DNA from: Xanthobacteraceae bacterium
GTDB taxonomy: Bacteria > Pseudomonadota > Alphaproteobacteria > Rhizobiales > Xanthobacteraceae
Direction: 5' to 3'
NCBI GenBank assembly: GCA_022844485.1
Contig: JALHLQ010000001.1
Coordinates: forward strand, 124,001-188,000
DNA length: 64,000 nt
Shown: in pieces, positions 17,063 through 25,581 of the stretch
How positions within the stretch are numbered: the first letter of the stretch is position 1
Layout: every line of letters starts with the position of its first letter
Notes under the pieces: model-generated
Told to the model about the DNA's origin: nothing
Databases searched by the model: none
The model's input: only the letters and a program-made list of their open reading frames with translations
Position numbers and translations under genes: made by a program

Positions 17063-19443
17063 AGCTCGGGCCAGACCACAGGTTGCGAGTTCGAGTGCAG
17101 CGCGCGGTAGACGTTTTCCGGCGTGAACGGAAGCGCGGTGATGCGCACGCCGGTTGCATTATAAATAGCGTTACCGACCGCGGCGGCGACGCAGATCGCC
17201 GGCGCTTCTCCAACACCCTTCGCGCCCTGCGGTCCCTCGCCGTCCATCGTCTCGATGAAAGTCACGTCCATCTCCGGTATTTCGGGCGCGGTGACGAGCT
17301 TGTAGTCGCGGAAGTTCGGATTACGAATGACGCCGTTCTCGACGATCAGGTTCTCCGTCAGCGCATAACCCTGACCCATCACGATGCCGCCCTCGACCTG
17401 CCCCTCGATGCCGAGCCGGTTGAGCACGCGCCCGACGTCATGCGCGCAGGCGATCTTCAACAGCCGCACGATGCCGGTTTGCGTGTCCACTTCCACCTCG
17501 GCGACCTGCGTTCCCCAGGCATAGGCGGCGGACACGTCGCCGCGGTACTTGTCATCTTGGTGCTTGCTCGGCGGCTCGTAATAGTAGCTCGTCATCACGA
17601 GTTCGGCCTTGTCGGAAAAGTGCAGGGAGCGGATCAGCTTGTCGATCTGGATCAGTTTCTTGCCCGTCGTTTTGTCGATCACGCAGCCGTCGCGCAGTTC
17701 GAGCGTGTCCGCCGGGACGCCGAACCTGCCCGAGGCCGCGGCAAGGATCTTTTCCTTCGCCTTGCGCGCCGCTCCGATGGCCGAATTGCCGGCAATGAAG
17801 GTGGTGCGCGAGGCGTGGACGCCGACGTCCCACGGCGTGATGTCGGTGTCGTTGTTGACCACGGTCACCGCCGACATCGGCAGTCCCAGTTCCTCGCACA
17901 CGAGCTGCGCCAGCACCGTCTCCGAACCCTGTCCGATCTCGGAGGCGCCGGTGAGTAGCGTCACCTGCGCGAAATCGTCCATTTTCAGGATGGTGCCGCA
18001 GCCGTCGGATGGATAGATCTTCGCGCCGCCGCCGACATGCAGCATCGACGCCATGCCGACGCCGCGCTTGATCGGACTGCTGTCCTTCCATCGCCGGCGG
18101 TTCTCGGTGTGCTTTCGCTGATAATCGCCGCGCTCCGCCGCCGCCGTGAGGCATTCTTTCATGCCGCACGATTTGAAATGCATCCCCTGCGGCGTCGTCT
18201 CGCCGGCGTCATGCGCGTTCTTGAGCCGAAATTCAAGCGGGTCCATTCCGATCGCTTCGGCCAGCCGGTCCATATGCGCTTCGACCGCGAAGGTGGCCTG
18301 CAGGTTGCCGTAGCCGCGGAACGATCCGGCATAAGGGTTGTTCGAATAGATCGCGCGCGTCTTGTAATCGCAGTTCGGCACGCGATAGAGCGAAGACACG
18401 GTTTGCATCATCACGAAGGGCGTCGTGGCGCCCCAGGAGGTATAGGCGCCGTTGTCGTGCAGCGTCTCGACGCGCCGAAAGGTGAGCGTGCCGTCGCGCT
18501 TGCAGCCGGAACGCAGCTTCATCAGCACCGGCTGGCGCGTCGGCGAAGCGATGAACTCCTCCTCGCGCGTAAACACGAGCTTCACCGGCCGCCGCGTCGC
18601 GCGCGCGAGGAAAATGACGATCGGCTCGAACGGATAGATGTCGAGCTTCGATCCGAACCCGCCGCCGATCGGCGGCTGGATGATGCGGATGCGTGCGGGA
18701 TCGACACCAATGATCTCCGCGAACTCGCGTTTGTGCAAAAAAGGAACCTGCGTGTTCGAATAGAGGAGCAGGTTGTCGCTCGCGTCGAACTCGGCGATTA
18801 CGCCGGAGACGCCCATGCAGCAATGCGTGACGTAGTGCAGCGAAAAGACGTCTTCGACGACCGCGTCCGCCTCGCGCTCGCCCTGTGCCATGTCCCCTTG
18901 CGCATATTCCATCACCATGGCGGTGTTGTCTTTCGAGGCCGGATGCAGCACTTCCGTGCGCCCGTCGGGTCCCGTCCACACGAGATCCTCGCCGTGCAGG
19001 AGCGGCGCGCCGGGTCTCAGCGCCTGTTCTGCGCTCGTCACCACGGGCAGCGGTTCATAGACCACCTTGATCAGCGCCAGCGCTTCTTCCGCGATCTCTT
19101 CCGTGTCGGCCGCCACCGCCGCGATTTCGTCGCGCGGGCTGCGCACATGATCCGTCTTCAGCGGCCAGTGGTCCTTCGAGACGCCGATCGGGCGCTGGTA
19201 GGGCACGTCTTTCGCGGTGATCACGGCATGCACGCCGCGCAGCGCCTTCGCTGCGCTCGTGTCGATGGATATGATCTTCGCATGGACATGCGCAGAGCGC
19301 AGGATCTTGGCATGAAGCTGGCCCGGCAGATTGATGTCGTGGACATATCGCGCCTTGCCGCTCGCCTTTTCTGGGGCATCCTTCTTCGGAATCCGCTTGC
19401 CGATGAGCGAGCCGTTTCTGCCGATTTTCTCAATCGCACCCAT
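17059..19443 (-). CDS. molybdenum hydroxylase large subunit (xanthine oxidase family)
   Basis: A 794-residue molybdopterin-cytosine-dinucleotide subunit that hydroxylates (or reductively dehydroxylates) an aromatic or N-heterocyclic ring carbon using water. Seen: PIGGGFGSK (~265), [14 protein letters not shown] (~370), [19 protein letters not shown] and near the C-terminus [10 protein letters not shown] with the catalytic Glu. The CO-dehydrogenase motif AYxCSFR is absent, so it is not CoxL. It may resemble 4-hydroxybenzoyl-CoA reductase or nicotinate/quinoline-type hydroxylases. It lies with its FeS and FAD subunits in the order FAD-FeS-Mo. No Mo-cofactor maturation gene (XdhC/CoxF-like) is in the window. 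Confidence 0.88.
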   Translation of the reverse strand: MGAIEKIGRNGSLIGKRIPKKDAPEKASGKARYVHDINLPGQLHAKILRSAHVHAKIISIDTSAAKALRGVHAVITAKDVPYQRPIGVSKDHWPLKTDHVRSPRDEIAAVAADTEEIAEEALALIKVVYEPLPVVTSAEQALRPGAPLLHGEDLVWTGPDGRTEVLHPASKDNTAMVMEYAQGDMAQGEREADAVVEDVFSLHYVTHCCMGVSGVIAEFDASDNLLLYSNTQVPFLHKREFAEIIGVDPARIRIIQPPIGGGFGSKLDIYPFEPIVIFLARATRRPVKLVFTREEEFIASPTRQPVLMKLRSGCKRDGTLTFRRVETLHDNGAYTSWGATTPFVMMQTVSSLYRVPNCDYKTRAIYSNNPYAGSFRGYGNLQATFAVEAHMDRLAEAIGMDPLEFRLKNAHDAGETTPQGMHFKSCGMKECLTAAAERGDYQRKHTENRRRWKDSSPIKRGVGMASMLHVGGGAKIYPSDGCGTILKMDDFAQVTLLTGASEIGQGSETVLAQLVCEELGLPMSAVTVVNNDTDITPWDVGVHASRTTFIAGNSAIGAARKAKEKILAAASGRFGVPADTLELRDGCVIDKTTGKKLIQIDKLIRSLHFSDKAELVMTSYYYEPPSKHQDDKYRGDVSAAYAWGTQVAEVEVDTQTGIVRLLKIACAHDVGRVLNRLGIEGQVEGGIVMGQGYALTENLIVENGVIRNPNFRDYKLVTAPEIPEMDVTFIETMDGEGPQGAKGVGEAPAICVAAAVGNAIYNATGVRITALPFTPENVYRALHSNSQPVVWPEL

Positions 19444-19452
19444 GTGAGTCTC

Positions 19453-19926
19453 CTAGGTGACTTCCGTCCCCGCGTCCGCAATCGCCTCGATGATCTTCTT
19501 GTAGCCGGTGCAGCGGCAGAGATTGCCTTCAATGCCGCGCTTGATTTGGTCGGCGTCCGCGGCGGGCGTCTTCGCCAGCACGTGCCGCCCTTGCACGACA
19601 AACCCCGGAGTGCAGAACCCGCACTGAACCGCGCCATACTCGACGAAACTGTTGCGCAGCTTGTCGCTCAGCGGGTCCGACGCGAGCCCCTCGATCGTCA
19701 CCACGTCCCGCCCGTCGCAGTCGGCGGCAAACATCAGGCAGGAATTGACGGTGAGCCCGTCGACCTCGATGGTGCATGCGCCGCACTCGCCCTCGCCGCA
19801 ACCGTACTTCGTCCCGGTGAGGCCGAGGACGTCGCGCAGCATTTCAAGCGCGCTGAGGTGCGCGGGCACGCTGACGCGGCGGCCGACGCCGTTCAGCGTG
19901 AATGTGATGTCAAGGCTTGCGGACAT
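19453..19926 (-). CDS. molybdenum hydroxylase [2Fe-2S] subunit
   Basis: A 157-residue iron-sulfur subunit with both clusters: plant-type ferredoxin cysteines 43, 48, 51 and 63 (YGCGEGECGAC) and the helical-domain cysteines 102, 105, 137 and 139 (QCGFC, NLCRC). It passes electrons from the Mo centre to FAD. The ATG at 19926 overlaps the FAD-subunit gene by 17 bases; a longer frame to 20169 lies inside that gene and is discounted. Confidence 0.93.
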   Translation of the reverse strand: MSASLDITFTLNGVGRRVSVPAHLSALEMLRDVLGLTGTKYGCGEGECGACTIEVDGLTVNSCLMFAADCDGRDVVTIEGLASDPLSDKLRNSFVEYGAVQCGFCTPGFVVQGRHVLAKTPAADADQIKRGIEGNLCRCTGYKKIIEAIADAGTEVT

Positions 19927-20776
19927 GGTGGAGCATCCTTCGAAGAATATTGCGCACAAGCTCGCGCCGATACCAGTCGGACGCGCGCACGTCGCTGATC
20001 GGCCGTATCTCGTCATTGGCCGCCGCGAGCGCCGCTTCGACCGCGGCGCCGTCGAGCGGCTTTCCTTCCAGCGCGGCCTCGGTTTTCGGCGCGCGGATCG
20101 GCGTCGGTGCGACGGCGCCGAACGCGATGCGGACGTCACGCAGTCGTTCTCCATCCCGCACGGCGCCAAGACCGATTGAAATGGTCGAAATGTCGAGCGC
20201 GGGCCGCGTGCCGAATTTGAAGAACTCGCTGAACATGCCGGCAGGCGGGGATGGAATCTCGATCGCGGTCAGGAGTTCGCCGGGCTCCCGTCTTGTCTTG
20301 CCGGGTCCGGCAAGGAATCCGGGAAGCGGCGTTCGGCGCGATGTCATCGCTCCGTTCGGCTTGCTCACGAGCACAACCTTGGCGTTGTAGACAAGCAGTG
20401 GGACCAAAGTGTCGCCCGCCGGCGACGCATTGCAGATGTTCCCGCCGATTGTACTCGCGTTGCGCAGCTGATCGCTGGCGAAATGGTCGCAGGCCTGCCA
20501 CAACGCCGCCAGCCGCTTCTCCACGAATGGGCTCGCCAGCAGTTCGGTCATCGTCGTTAATGCGCCGATCCGTACAACGCCATTGGCTTCGCTGAGGCCG
20601 CGCAAATCGGGAATGTGGCGAACATTCATCAGCGTCGGCTTGATATCGATTTTCCCCGCGCGCGACTGCGGCATCAGGTCGGTTCCGCCGGCGACGATGG
20701 TCACCGGCCCGTTGCGCAGGATCTCAGCCGCTTCGTCCAGCGATTTCGGCGCGACATAATTCTGAATCGAGATCAT
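19910..20776 (-). CDS. molybdenum hydroxylase FAD subunit
   Basis: A 288-residue FAD-binding subunit (CoxM/HcrB family). FAD motifs are VAGGTDLMPQ (~31-40) and ASTIGGNICNASPAGD (~108-123). The extra cysteine-bearing loop that holds a [4Fe-4S] cluster in 4-hydroxybenzoyl-CoA reductase is not present, so a benzoyl-CoA-type reductive role is less likely than an oxidative hydroxylation. It is followed by the FeS subunit and preceded, after nine bases, by the mutase gene. Confidence 0.9.
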   Translation of the reverse strand: MISIQNYVAPKSLDEAAEILRNGPVTIVAGGTDLMPQSRAGKIDIKPTLMNVRHIPDLRGLSEANGVVRIGALTTMTELLASPFVEKRLAALWQACDHFASDQLRNASTIGGNICNASPAGDTLVPLLVYNAKVVLVSKPNGAMTSRRTPLPGFLAGPGKTRREPGELLTAIEIPSPPAGMFSEFFKFGTRPALDISTISIGLGAVRDGERLRDVRIAFGAVAPTPIRAPKTEAALEGKPLDGAAVEAALAAANDEIRPISDVRASDWYRRELVRNILRRMLHHVRKP

Positions 20777-20785
20777 CGGTGACTC

Positions 20786-22399
20786 CTAGAAACGAATCGG
20801 CTCGCGATAGCGGCCATAAACCGAGACGAGCTCGTTCGTGATCTCGCCGACGCTCGCATAGGCTTTGACCGCCTCGACGATGGCCGGCATCACGTTTTGA
20901 GCCCGTTCCGCGGCGCTGCGGATCTGTTCGAGCGCGGCGCCGACCGCGTTCCCGTTCCGCGCCTTGCGCGCCTCATCGAGGCTCGCGATCTGCCGGCGCG
21001 TGTCTTCTGCGCTGTAGGGATGCATCTTCACGTCGACCTCTTCGGTCTCCTCGACGCGGTAGCGGTTGACGCCCACCTTTGGAAATTCCCCGGCTTCGAT
21101 CGCGCGCTGCATCTTGTAGGCCTGTGCGGAGACCTGCGCCTGGATCAGGCCGCTCGCCACAAGCCGCTTGATCCCGCCTTGGCTCTCCACATCGGCCATC
21201 GTCTTTTCCATTGTCTGGCGCATCTGGTTCGTCAGCGTTTCGACGTACCAGGACCCACCGAGCGGATCGACGGTTTCAGCCAACCCCATTTCCTCGACGA
21301 GCAACTGCATCGTGCGCAGCGAAATGCGTTGCGCGTATTCGGTCGGGATCGTGTAGGCCTCGTCGTAGCAGCAAAGAGCCATCGTCTGCGCGCCGCCGAG
21401 CGCGGCGATGAGCGCGTAATAGGCGCCGCGCACGATATTGATTTCCGGCTGCTCGAAGGTGAGCCCGCCGCCGCCGCCGCCCGCGATCATCCGCAGCCAG
21501 GCGGAATCCGGCCTCTTCGCCCCGTAATGCTCCTTGACGATCTTCGCCCAAAGTCCGCGGCCCGCGCGGAACTTGCACACCTGCTCGAAGATGTTGCCGA
21601 ACACGTTGAAGTTGAACGACAGGCGTCCGGCGAACTCGTCGATGTCGAGCCCGCGGGCGAGCACCTCGTCCGCATAGGCCTTGGCGATGCAAAAGGCGAA
21701 GGCCATCTCCTGCACCGGGGTCGCGCCGGATTCGCGAATGTGATAGCCGCAGACGGAGACCGGGCTGTATTTCGGCGCATGTTCGGCGCAATACTCGATC
21801 GTGTCGCCGACGAGCTTCACCGAGGGCTCGACCGGATAGATCCAGGTGCCGCGCCCGATGAATTCCTTGAGAATGTCGTTCTGCGCCGTCCCGCGAAGCT
21901 GCTTCACGTCATAGCCGCGCTTCTCCGCCATCGCGAGATACATAGCGATGAGCTGCGGCGCGGCGCCGTTGATGGTCAGCGACACGGTGATCTTGTCGAG
22001 ATCGATTCCATCGAAGGCGATCTCGAAGTCTTTCAGCGTATCGACAGCCATGCCGACGCGCCCGACCTCGCCGAAGGACATCGCGTCGTCGGAATCGAAG
22101 CCGCACTGCGTCGGCAGATCGAAGGCGACGTTGAGGCCGGTCTGGCCATTGGCGATGAGATACTTGAATCGCTGGTTCGTATCCTGCGGATTCCCGAAGC
22201 CGGTATATTGCCGCATCGTGTAGGGACGCTGGCGATACATCATCGGATGAATGCCGCGCACGAAGGGATAGGACCCGGGCTCTCCGATGAAGCCGAACCC
22301 GCCGCTCTTTTCGACGTCGTCGGCTGTGTAAAGCGGCCCGATCTCGATCCCGGATTCGTTGACGACCGGCCGTCCGGCGGAACGCTGCCTGTCGCTCAT
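20786..22399 (-). CDS. B12-dependent acyl-CoA mutase, large (catalytic) subunit, methylmalonyl-CoA-mutase-like
   Basis: A 537-residue TIM-barrel subunit that rearranges the carbon skeleton of an acyl-CoA by radical chemistry. The ATG at 22399 overlaps the stop of the B12-binding subunit (ATGA). Substrate-site residues can be placed by spacing: Tyr65 (RQYTGF) and Arg183 (IGRGTW), 118 apart, coincide with Tyr89 and Arg207 of methylmalonyl-CoA mutase, which hold the free carboxylate; Tyr219-His220 match Tyr243-His244. Isobutyryl-CoA mutase has Phe/Gln and 2-hydroxyisobutyryl-CoA mutase Ile/Gln there. So the substrate probably carries a carboxylate (methylmalonyl-, ethylmalonyl- or similar CoA). 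Cobalamin binding is on the separate subunit. No G-protein chaperone gene lies nearby. Confidence 0.9.
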   Translation of the reverse strand: MSDRQRSAGRPVVNESGIEIGPLYTADDVEKSGGFGFIGEPGSYPFVRGIHPMMYRQRPYTMRQYTGFGNPQDTNQRFKYLIANGQTGLNVAFDLPTQCGFDSDDAMSFGEVGRVGMAVDTLKDFEIAFDGIDLDKITVSLTINGAAPQLIAMYLAMAEKRGYDVKQLRGTAQNDILKEFIGRGTWIYPVEPSVKLVGDTIEYCAEHAPKYSPVSVCGYHIRESGATPVQEMAFAFCIAKAYADEVLARGLDIDEFAGRLSFNFNVFGNIFEQVCKFRAGRGLWAKIVKEHYGAKRPDSAWLRMIAGGGGGGLTFEQPEINIVRGAYYALIAALGGAQTMALCCYDEAYTIPTEYAQRISLRTMQLLVEEMGLAETVDPLGGSWYVETLTNQMRQTMEKTMADVESQGGIKRLVASGLIQAQVSAQAYKMQRAIEAGEFPKVGVNRYRVEETEEVDVKMHPYSAEDTRRQIASLDEARKARNGNAVGAALEQIRSAAERAQNVMPAIVEAVKAYASVGEITNELVSVYGRYREPIRF

Positions 22400-22794
22400 G
22401 ACACATTCGTCCTGATGAAGTTGACGATATCGTCGAGCTTCGAACTCGACGGGAAAATGCCGGTGAAGCCGAGCTCGCGCAACCGCGGGTGATCCTGCTT
22501 CGGCAGGTTGCCGCCGATCAGCCACAGCCGATCGTCGAGCTCGGATTTCAGCAACAGCTCGCGCAGCTTCTCGCAGAACGGAATATGGGAGCCCGCCATG
22601 GACGACAGCGCGACGACATCCACATCCTCCTGCTCGGCGATGCGCGCGACCGCCTCCGGCGTTTGCCGCAGTCCGGTGTAGATCACTTCGAACCCCGCAT
22701 CGAGCATCGCGCGCGCGACGACCTTGGCGCCCTGGTCGTGGCCGTCGAGACCGGGCTTTGCGAGCAGCACCTTGATCGGCGTCGAGCGCGTCAT
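22396..22794 (-). CDS. cobalamin-binding small subunit of acyl-CoA mutase
   Basis: A 132-residue Rossmann-like B12-binding protein. The base-off/His-on signature LDGHDQG gives His19 as the lower cobalt ligand; SSMAGSH and GGNLP complete the SxL and GGxxP parts of the fold. It makes up the mutase with the large subunit downstream, like the small subunits of isobutyryl-CoA and 2-hydroxyisobutyryl-CoA mutases. It overlaps by four bases the genes on both sides, so acyl-CoA dehydrogenase, B12 subunit and catalytic subunit are translationally linked. Confidence 0.93.
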   Translation of the reverse strand: MTRSTPIKVLLAKPGLDGHDQGAKVVARAMLDAGFEVIYTGLRQTPEAVARIAEQEDVDVVALSSMAGSHIPFCEKLRELLLKSELDDRLWLIGGNLPKQDHPRLRELGFTGIFPSSSKLDDIVNFIRTNVS

Positions 22795-23924
22795 GCCGCC
22801 AGCTCCTTGGCGATGACAAGCTTGAGGATCTCGCTTGTGCCGCCGCCGATCAGCGTGAACCGCACGTCACGCAGATAACGCTGCACCGGGTACTCCATGG
22901 CGTAGCCATATGAGGCCAACACGCGCGCGGCCTGATCGCATACCCGCGCCGCGGTCTCGCTCGCGAAAAGTTTCGCCATGGCCGCCTCCTTGTGGTGCGG
23001 CTTGCCGCAATCGCGCAGCCAGGCCGCGCGGCTGACAAGCTGAGCCGCGGCTTCGAGCTCCGTCCCCATTTCGGCAAGCTTCATTTGAATGGCCTGGTAG
23101 CGGTTGATCGGCTTCCCGAACTGCTTGCGCTCGGCTGAATAGCGCAGCGCGGCGTCCAGCGCGGCGCGCGCGACGCCGTTCGCCATCGCCCCCGTGATGA
23201 TGCGGATTTCCGCAAGCGTCTTGCGCAGATGCTCTTCGCCGTCGCCGTCCTGCCTGGACAGGCGGTGAGTGTCCGGCAGGAAGCAATCGTCGAACGAGAG
23301 TTCGGACGTGGGGAGCGCCCAAACGCCCATCTTCTCGATCGCGCGTCCGATCGACAGACCCTTGAAGCCGCGTTCGACGAGAAAGATCGTGAGCTTCCGC
23401 TCTTCGCCCGCCTTGGCGAACACCGTGAAGAAATCCGCAACAGGCGCCGAGGTGACCCAGGTCTTCTGCCCGCGCAGCACATAACCGCCGTCCACTTTGC
23501 GGGCGCTCGTGGCGATCCCGTCGAGATCGCTTCCGGCATTGGGCTCCGTCATGCAGATCGCGCCGATCGCCTCGCCGCGCAGCGCCGGCTTGAACAGCCG
23601 CTCGCGGATGTCCGCATTGCCGAGCATGTGGAGGAATTTCGTGCCCATCAGCGACTGCATGGCGGCGCAGGCGGCAACCGACATCGAGCCGCGCGCAATC
23701 TCCTCGAGCGCGAGGCAGAACTCGGTCAGCGCCAGGCCCGATCCGCCGTCCTCCTCGGGATATCGCATGCCAAAAAGACCGAGCTTCGCAAGCTCTTTGA
23801 ACAGTTCGCGCGGAAAGGCATGCGCCTCGTCGAGCGCGGCCGCCTGCGGCGCGATCCGCTCGTCGGAGAAACGCGCAAACGCGGACTTGATCGCGCGCTG
23901 CTGCTCGTTCAGTTCAAAGTCCAT
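22791..23924 (-). CDS. acyl-CoA dehydrogenase family flavoprotein
   Basis: A 377-residue FAD enzyme that introduces a 2,3-double bond into an acyl-CoA. Family signatures are CMTEPNAGSDLDG, GGYVLRGQKTWVTSA and AERKQFGKPI. The usual C-terminal catalytic Glu (E of EGT in medium-chain enzymes) is Gly361 here (LIGGGTSE), as in the isovaleryl- and long-chain branches, which use a Glu from another helix; I cannot place that residue with confidence. It sits just upstream of the mutase subunits, so it may act on the mutase substrate or product. Chain specificity is unknown. Confidence 0.87.
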   Translation of the reverse strand: MDFELNEQQRAIKSAFARFSDERIAPQAAALDEAHAFPRELFKELAKLGLFGMRYPEEDGGSGLALTEFCLALEEIARGSMSVAACAAMQSLMGTKFLHMLGNADIRERLFKPALRGEAIGAICMTEPNAGSDLDGIATSARKVDGGYVLRGQKTWVTSAPVADFFTVFAKAGEERKLTIFLVERGFKGLSIGRAIEKMGVWALPTSELSFDDCFLPDTHRLSRQDGDGEEHLRKTLAEIRIITGAMANGVARAALDAALRYSAERKQFGKPINRYQAIQMKLAEMGTELEAAAQLVSRAAWLRDCGKPHHKEAAMAKLFASETAARVCDQAARVLASYGYAMEYPVQRYLRDVRFTLIGGGTSEILKLVIAKELAA

Positions 23925-25581
23925 ACATGCTCCGCGCCGCCTCTTCCGAAATCACGCCGTTTCGGATTTCCTCGAGCAATTTCTCCCGATCGCGACGTTT
24001 CGGATCGCCGTAGCCGCCGCCGCCGCCCGCCTGCTGATGATAGCGCGTGCCCTTCGGCACGCCGGCGATCAGGTCCTTGTTGCGCGGCGTCACGACCTTT
24101 CCATCCGGATAAGTGAGACGGATAAAGTTCAAAGTGCCGTCGCCGCCGCCGAACAGGCCGAAGGCCGGCTCGAAATCGCCGTCGCCGAAGGTCACGAGCT
24201 GCGTATCCTCGGAGCCGATCTCGAAAATGGTCTCCACGCCGAGCCCGCCGCGCCACTCACCGGGCCCGGCGGAATCGGTGAGATACTCGTGCTTGATCAG
24301 CCGATGCGGCGTCTGCTGCTCGAACATCTCGTAATCCTGATCGAGCACGCCGCCTGACGCATCGATCATTCCGATGTGGTCGTAGCCGTCGGTGCCCTTC
24401 ATCGCGCCGGACCCGCCTTTCAGGCCCATGAATCCGATATCGACGTACTTCTCGTTTTTGTGCGGATCGATGCCGGTCGTCAGCGAGCAGAGTAGATTGT
24501 TCCACCCGGCGGTGACGCGCTCAGGCATCACCGGCGCGAGCGCGCGCTGGATCGCCTCGGCATTGGGCGGGCAGAGGTGGTTTCCGAACGTCGTCGCTTT
24601 CGGGTAGCTCGCGTTGAGGATCGTCCCTTCCGGGATCACGATCTCGATCGGCGCAACCATCCCTTCATTGTGCGGGATGTCGGGGTTGACCATCTGCAGG
24701 AGCGTCAGGATCGTCGCTGAAGCGCTGGACGTAAACGTGCCGTTCACAAATCCGTTCGTCTGCGCGTCCGTCTTCGAGTAGTCGAACTTGATCCGCTTGT
24801 CCTGCACGGTGATCGTCACGCGGATCGTGAATGTCGATCCCTCATGGCGGCCGTCATAATAGACGCGGCCTTCTCCGGAGTAGCATCCGTTTGGGATCGA
24901 GGCGATCTCCGCCTCCATCATCTTCCGCGTCACCTCGAAGAGCGCCTCCTTGTGCGCCTCGAAGCTCTCGCGGCCGTATTTCCTGAGAAGCTCGATCACG
25001 CGGCGCTCGCCCACGCGGCAGGCGCCGATCTCGGCTTTCATGTCGTGCTGCACGATGTCGAAGCGGATATTGGCGAAGATCAAGTCCCATACGTCTTTGC
25101 GCAGCTTGCCCTTCTCATAGACCTTGACCGGCGGGATGCGCAGCGCCTCCTGCCAGACCTCGACGGCGTTCGGATTGTAGCCTCCAGCCACCGCGCCGCC
25201 GATATCCGCCTGATGGCCTTTCACCGCCGTCCAGGCGACGAGCTGGCCTTCGAAGAAGATCGGCCTGTAGACGGCCACGTCGTTGTTCTGATTTCCGAGC
25301 GAGAAGACGTCGTTGTGAAAGATGACGTCGCCGTCGTGAAGGTCGTCGCCGAAATAGTTGCGGATGTACTTGCACACCGGCGCGAGCGAGAAGGCGAGGA
25401 TCGGCAGGTTCTCCGTCTGCTCCAGCATCCGCCCGTCCGCGTCGTAGAGGCCAGTCACGTAATCCTTGGCCTCGCATAAGATCGGCGAGCGCGTCGTCTG
25501 CTGCATCGAGATCGACATCTCGTCGGTGATCGCCTTGAAGTTGCGCGCATAGACCGACAGCAGGATGGGGTCGATCGTCAT
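23914..25581 (-). CDS. hydantoinase B/oxoprolinase family subunit
   Basis: A 555-residue HyuB-type subunit. Characteristic stretches: ITDEMSISMQQTTRSPI near the N-terminus, HNDVFSLGNQNNDVAVYRP, VKGHQADIGG (histidine/aspartate metal site), YPKATTFGNHL and GPGEWRGGLG, then GGGGGYGDP. With HyuA it forms an ATP-dependent enzyme that opens a cyclic amide (5-oxoproline, N-methylhydantoin, caprolactam) or carboxylates a ketone (acetone/acetophenone carboxylase). No small gamma subunit of acetone carboxylase is present. Overlaps of 4 and 11 bases tie it to HyuA and the acyl-CoA dehydrogenase. Confidence 0.88.
   Translation of the reverse strand: MTIDPILLSVYARNFKAITDEMSISMQQTTRSPILCEAKDYVTGLYDADGRMLEQTENLPILAFSLAPVCKYIRNYFGDDLHDGDVIFHNDVFSLGNQNNDVAVYRPIFFEGQLVAWTAVKGHQADIGGAVAGGYNPNAVEVWQEALRIPPVKVYEKGKLRKDVWDLIFANIRFDIVQHDMKAEIGACRVGERRVIELLRKYGRESFEAHKEALFEVTRKMMEAEIASIPNGCYSGEGRVYYDGRHEGSTFTIRVTITVQDKRIKFDYSKTDAQTNGFVNGTFTSSASATILTLLQMVNPDIPHNEGMVAPIEIVIPEGTILNASYPKATTFGNHLCPPNAEAIQRALAPVMPERVTAGWNNLLCSLTTGIDPHKNEKYVDIGFMGLKGGSGAMKGTDGYDHIGMIDASGGVLDQDYEMFEQQTPHRLIKHEYLTDSAGPGEWRGGLGVETIFEIGSEDTQLVTFGDGDFEPAFGLFGGGDGTLNFIRLTYPDGKVVTPRNKDLIAGVPKGTRYHQQAGGGGGYGDPKRRDREKLLEEIRNGVISEEAARSMYGL

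Noticed and set aside
18037-19998. A 653-codon open frame on the plus strand opposite the Mo-hydroxylase subunits
   Set aside because: It is Arg/His/Asp-rich, shows no domain, and mirrors a strongly supported gene set; long antisense frames are expected at this GC content. The same holds for 11263-12897, 12987-14093, 20897-22492, 27701-29299 and 44458-46458.
17059-20776. CO dehydrogenase (CoxMSL) as identity of the Mo-hydroxylase
   Set aside because: The large subunit has [10 protein letters not shown] instead of the AYxCSFR active-site loop of true CoxL.
19910-20776. 4-hydroxybenzoyl-CoA reductase FAD subunit (HcrB)
   Set aside because: The protein is 288 residues and lacks the inserted cysteine loop that carries the extra [4Fe-4S] cluster.
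20786-22794. 2-hydroxyisobutyryl- or isobutyryl-CoA mutase
   Set aside because: The substrate-site pair is Tyr/Arg, not Ile/Gln or Phe/Gln.
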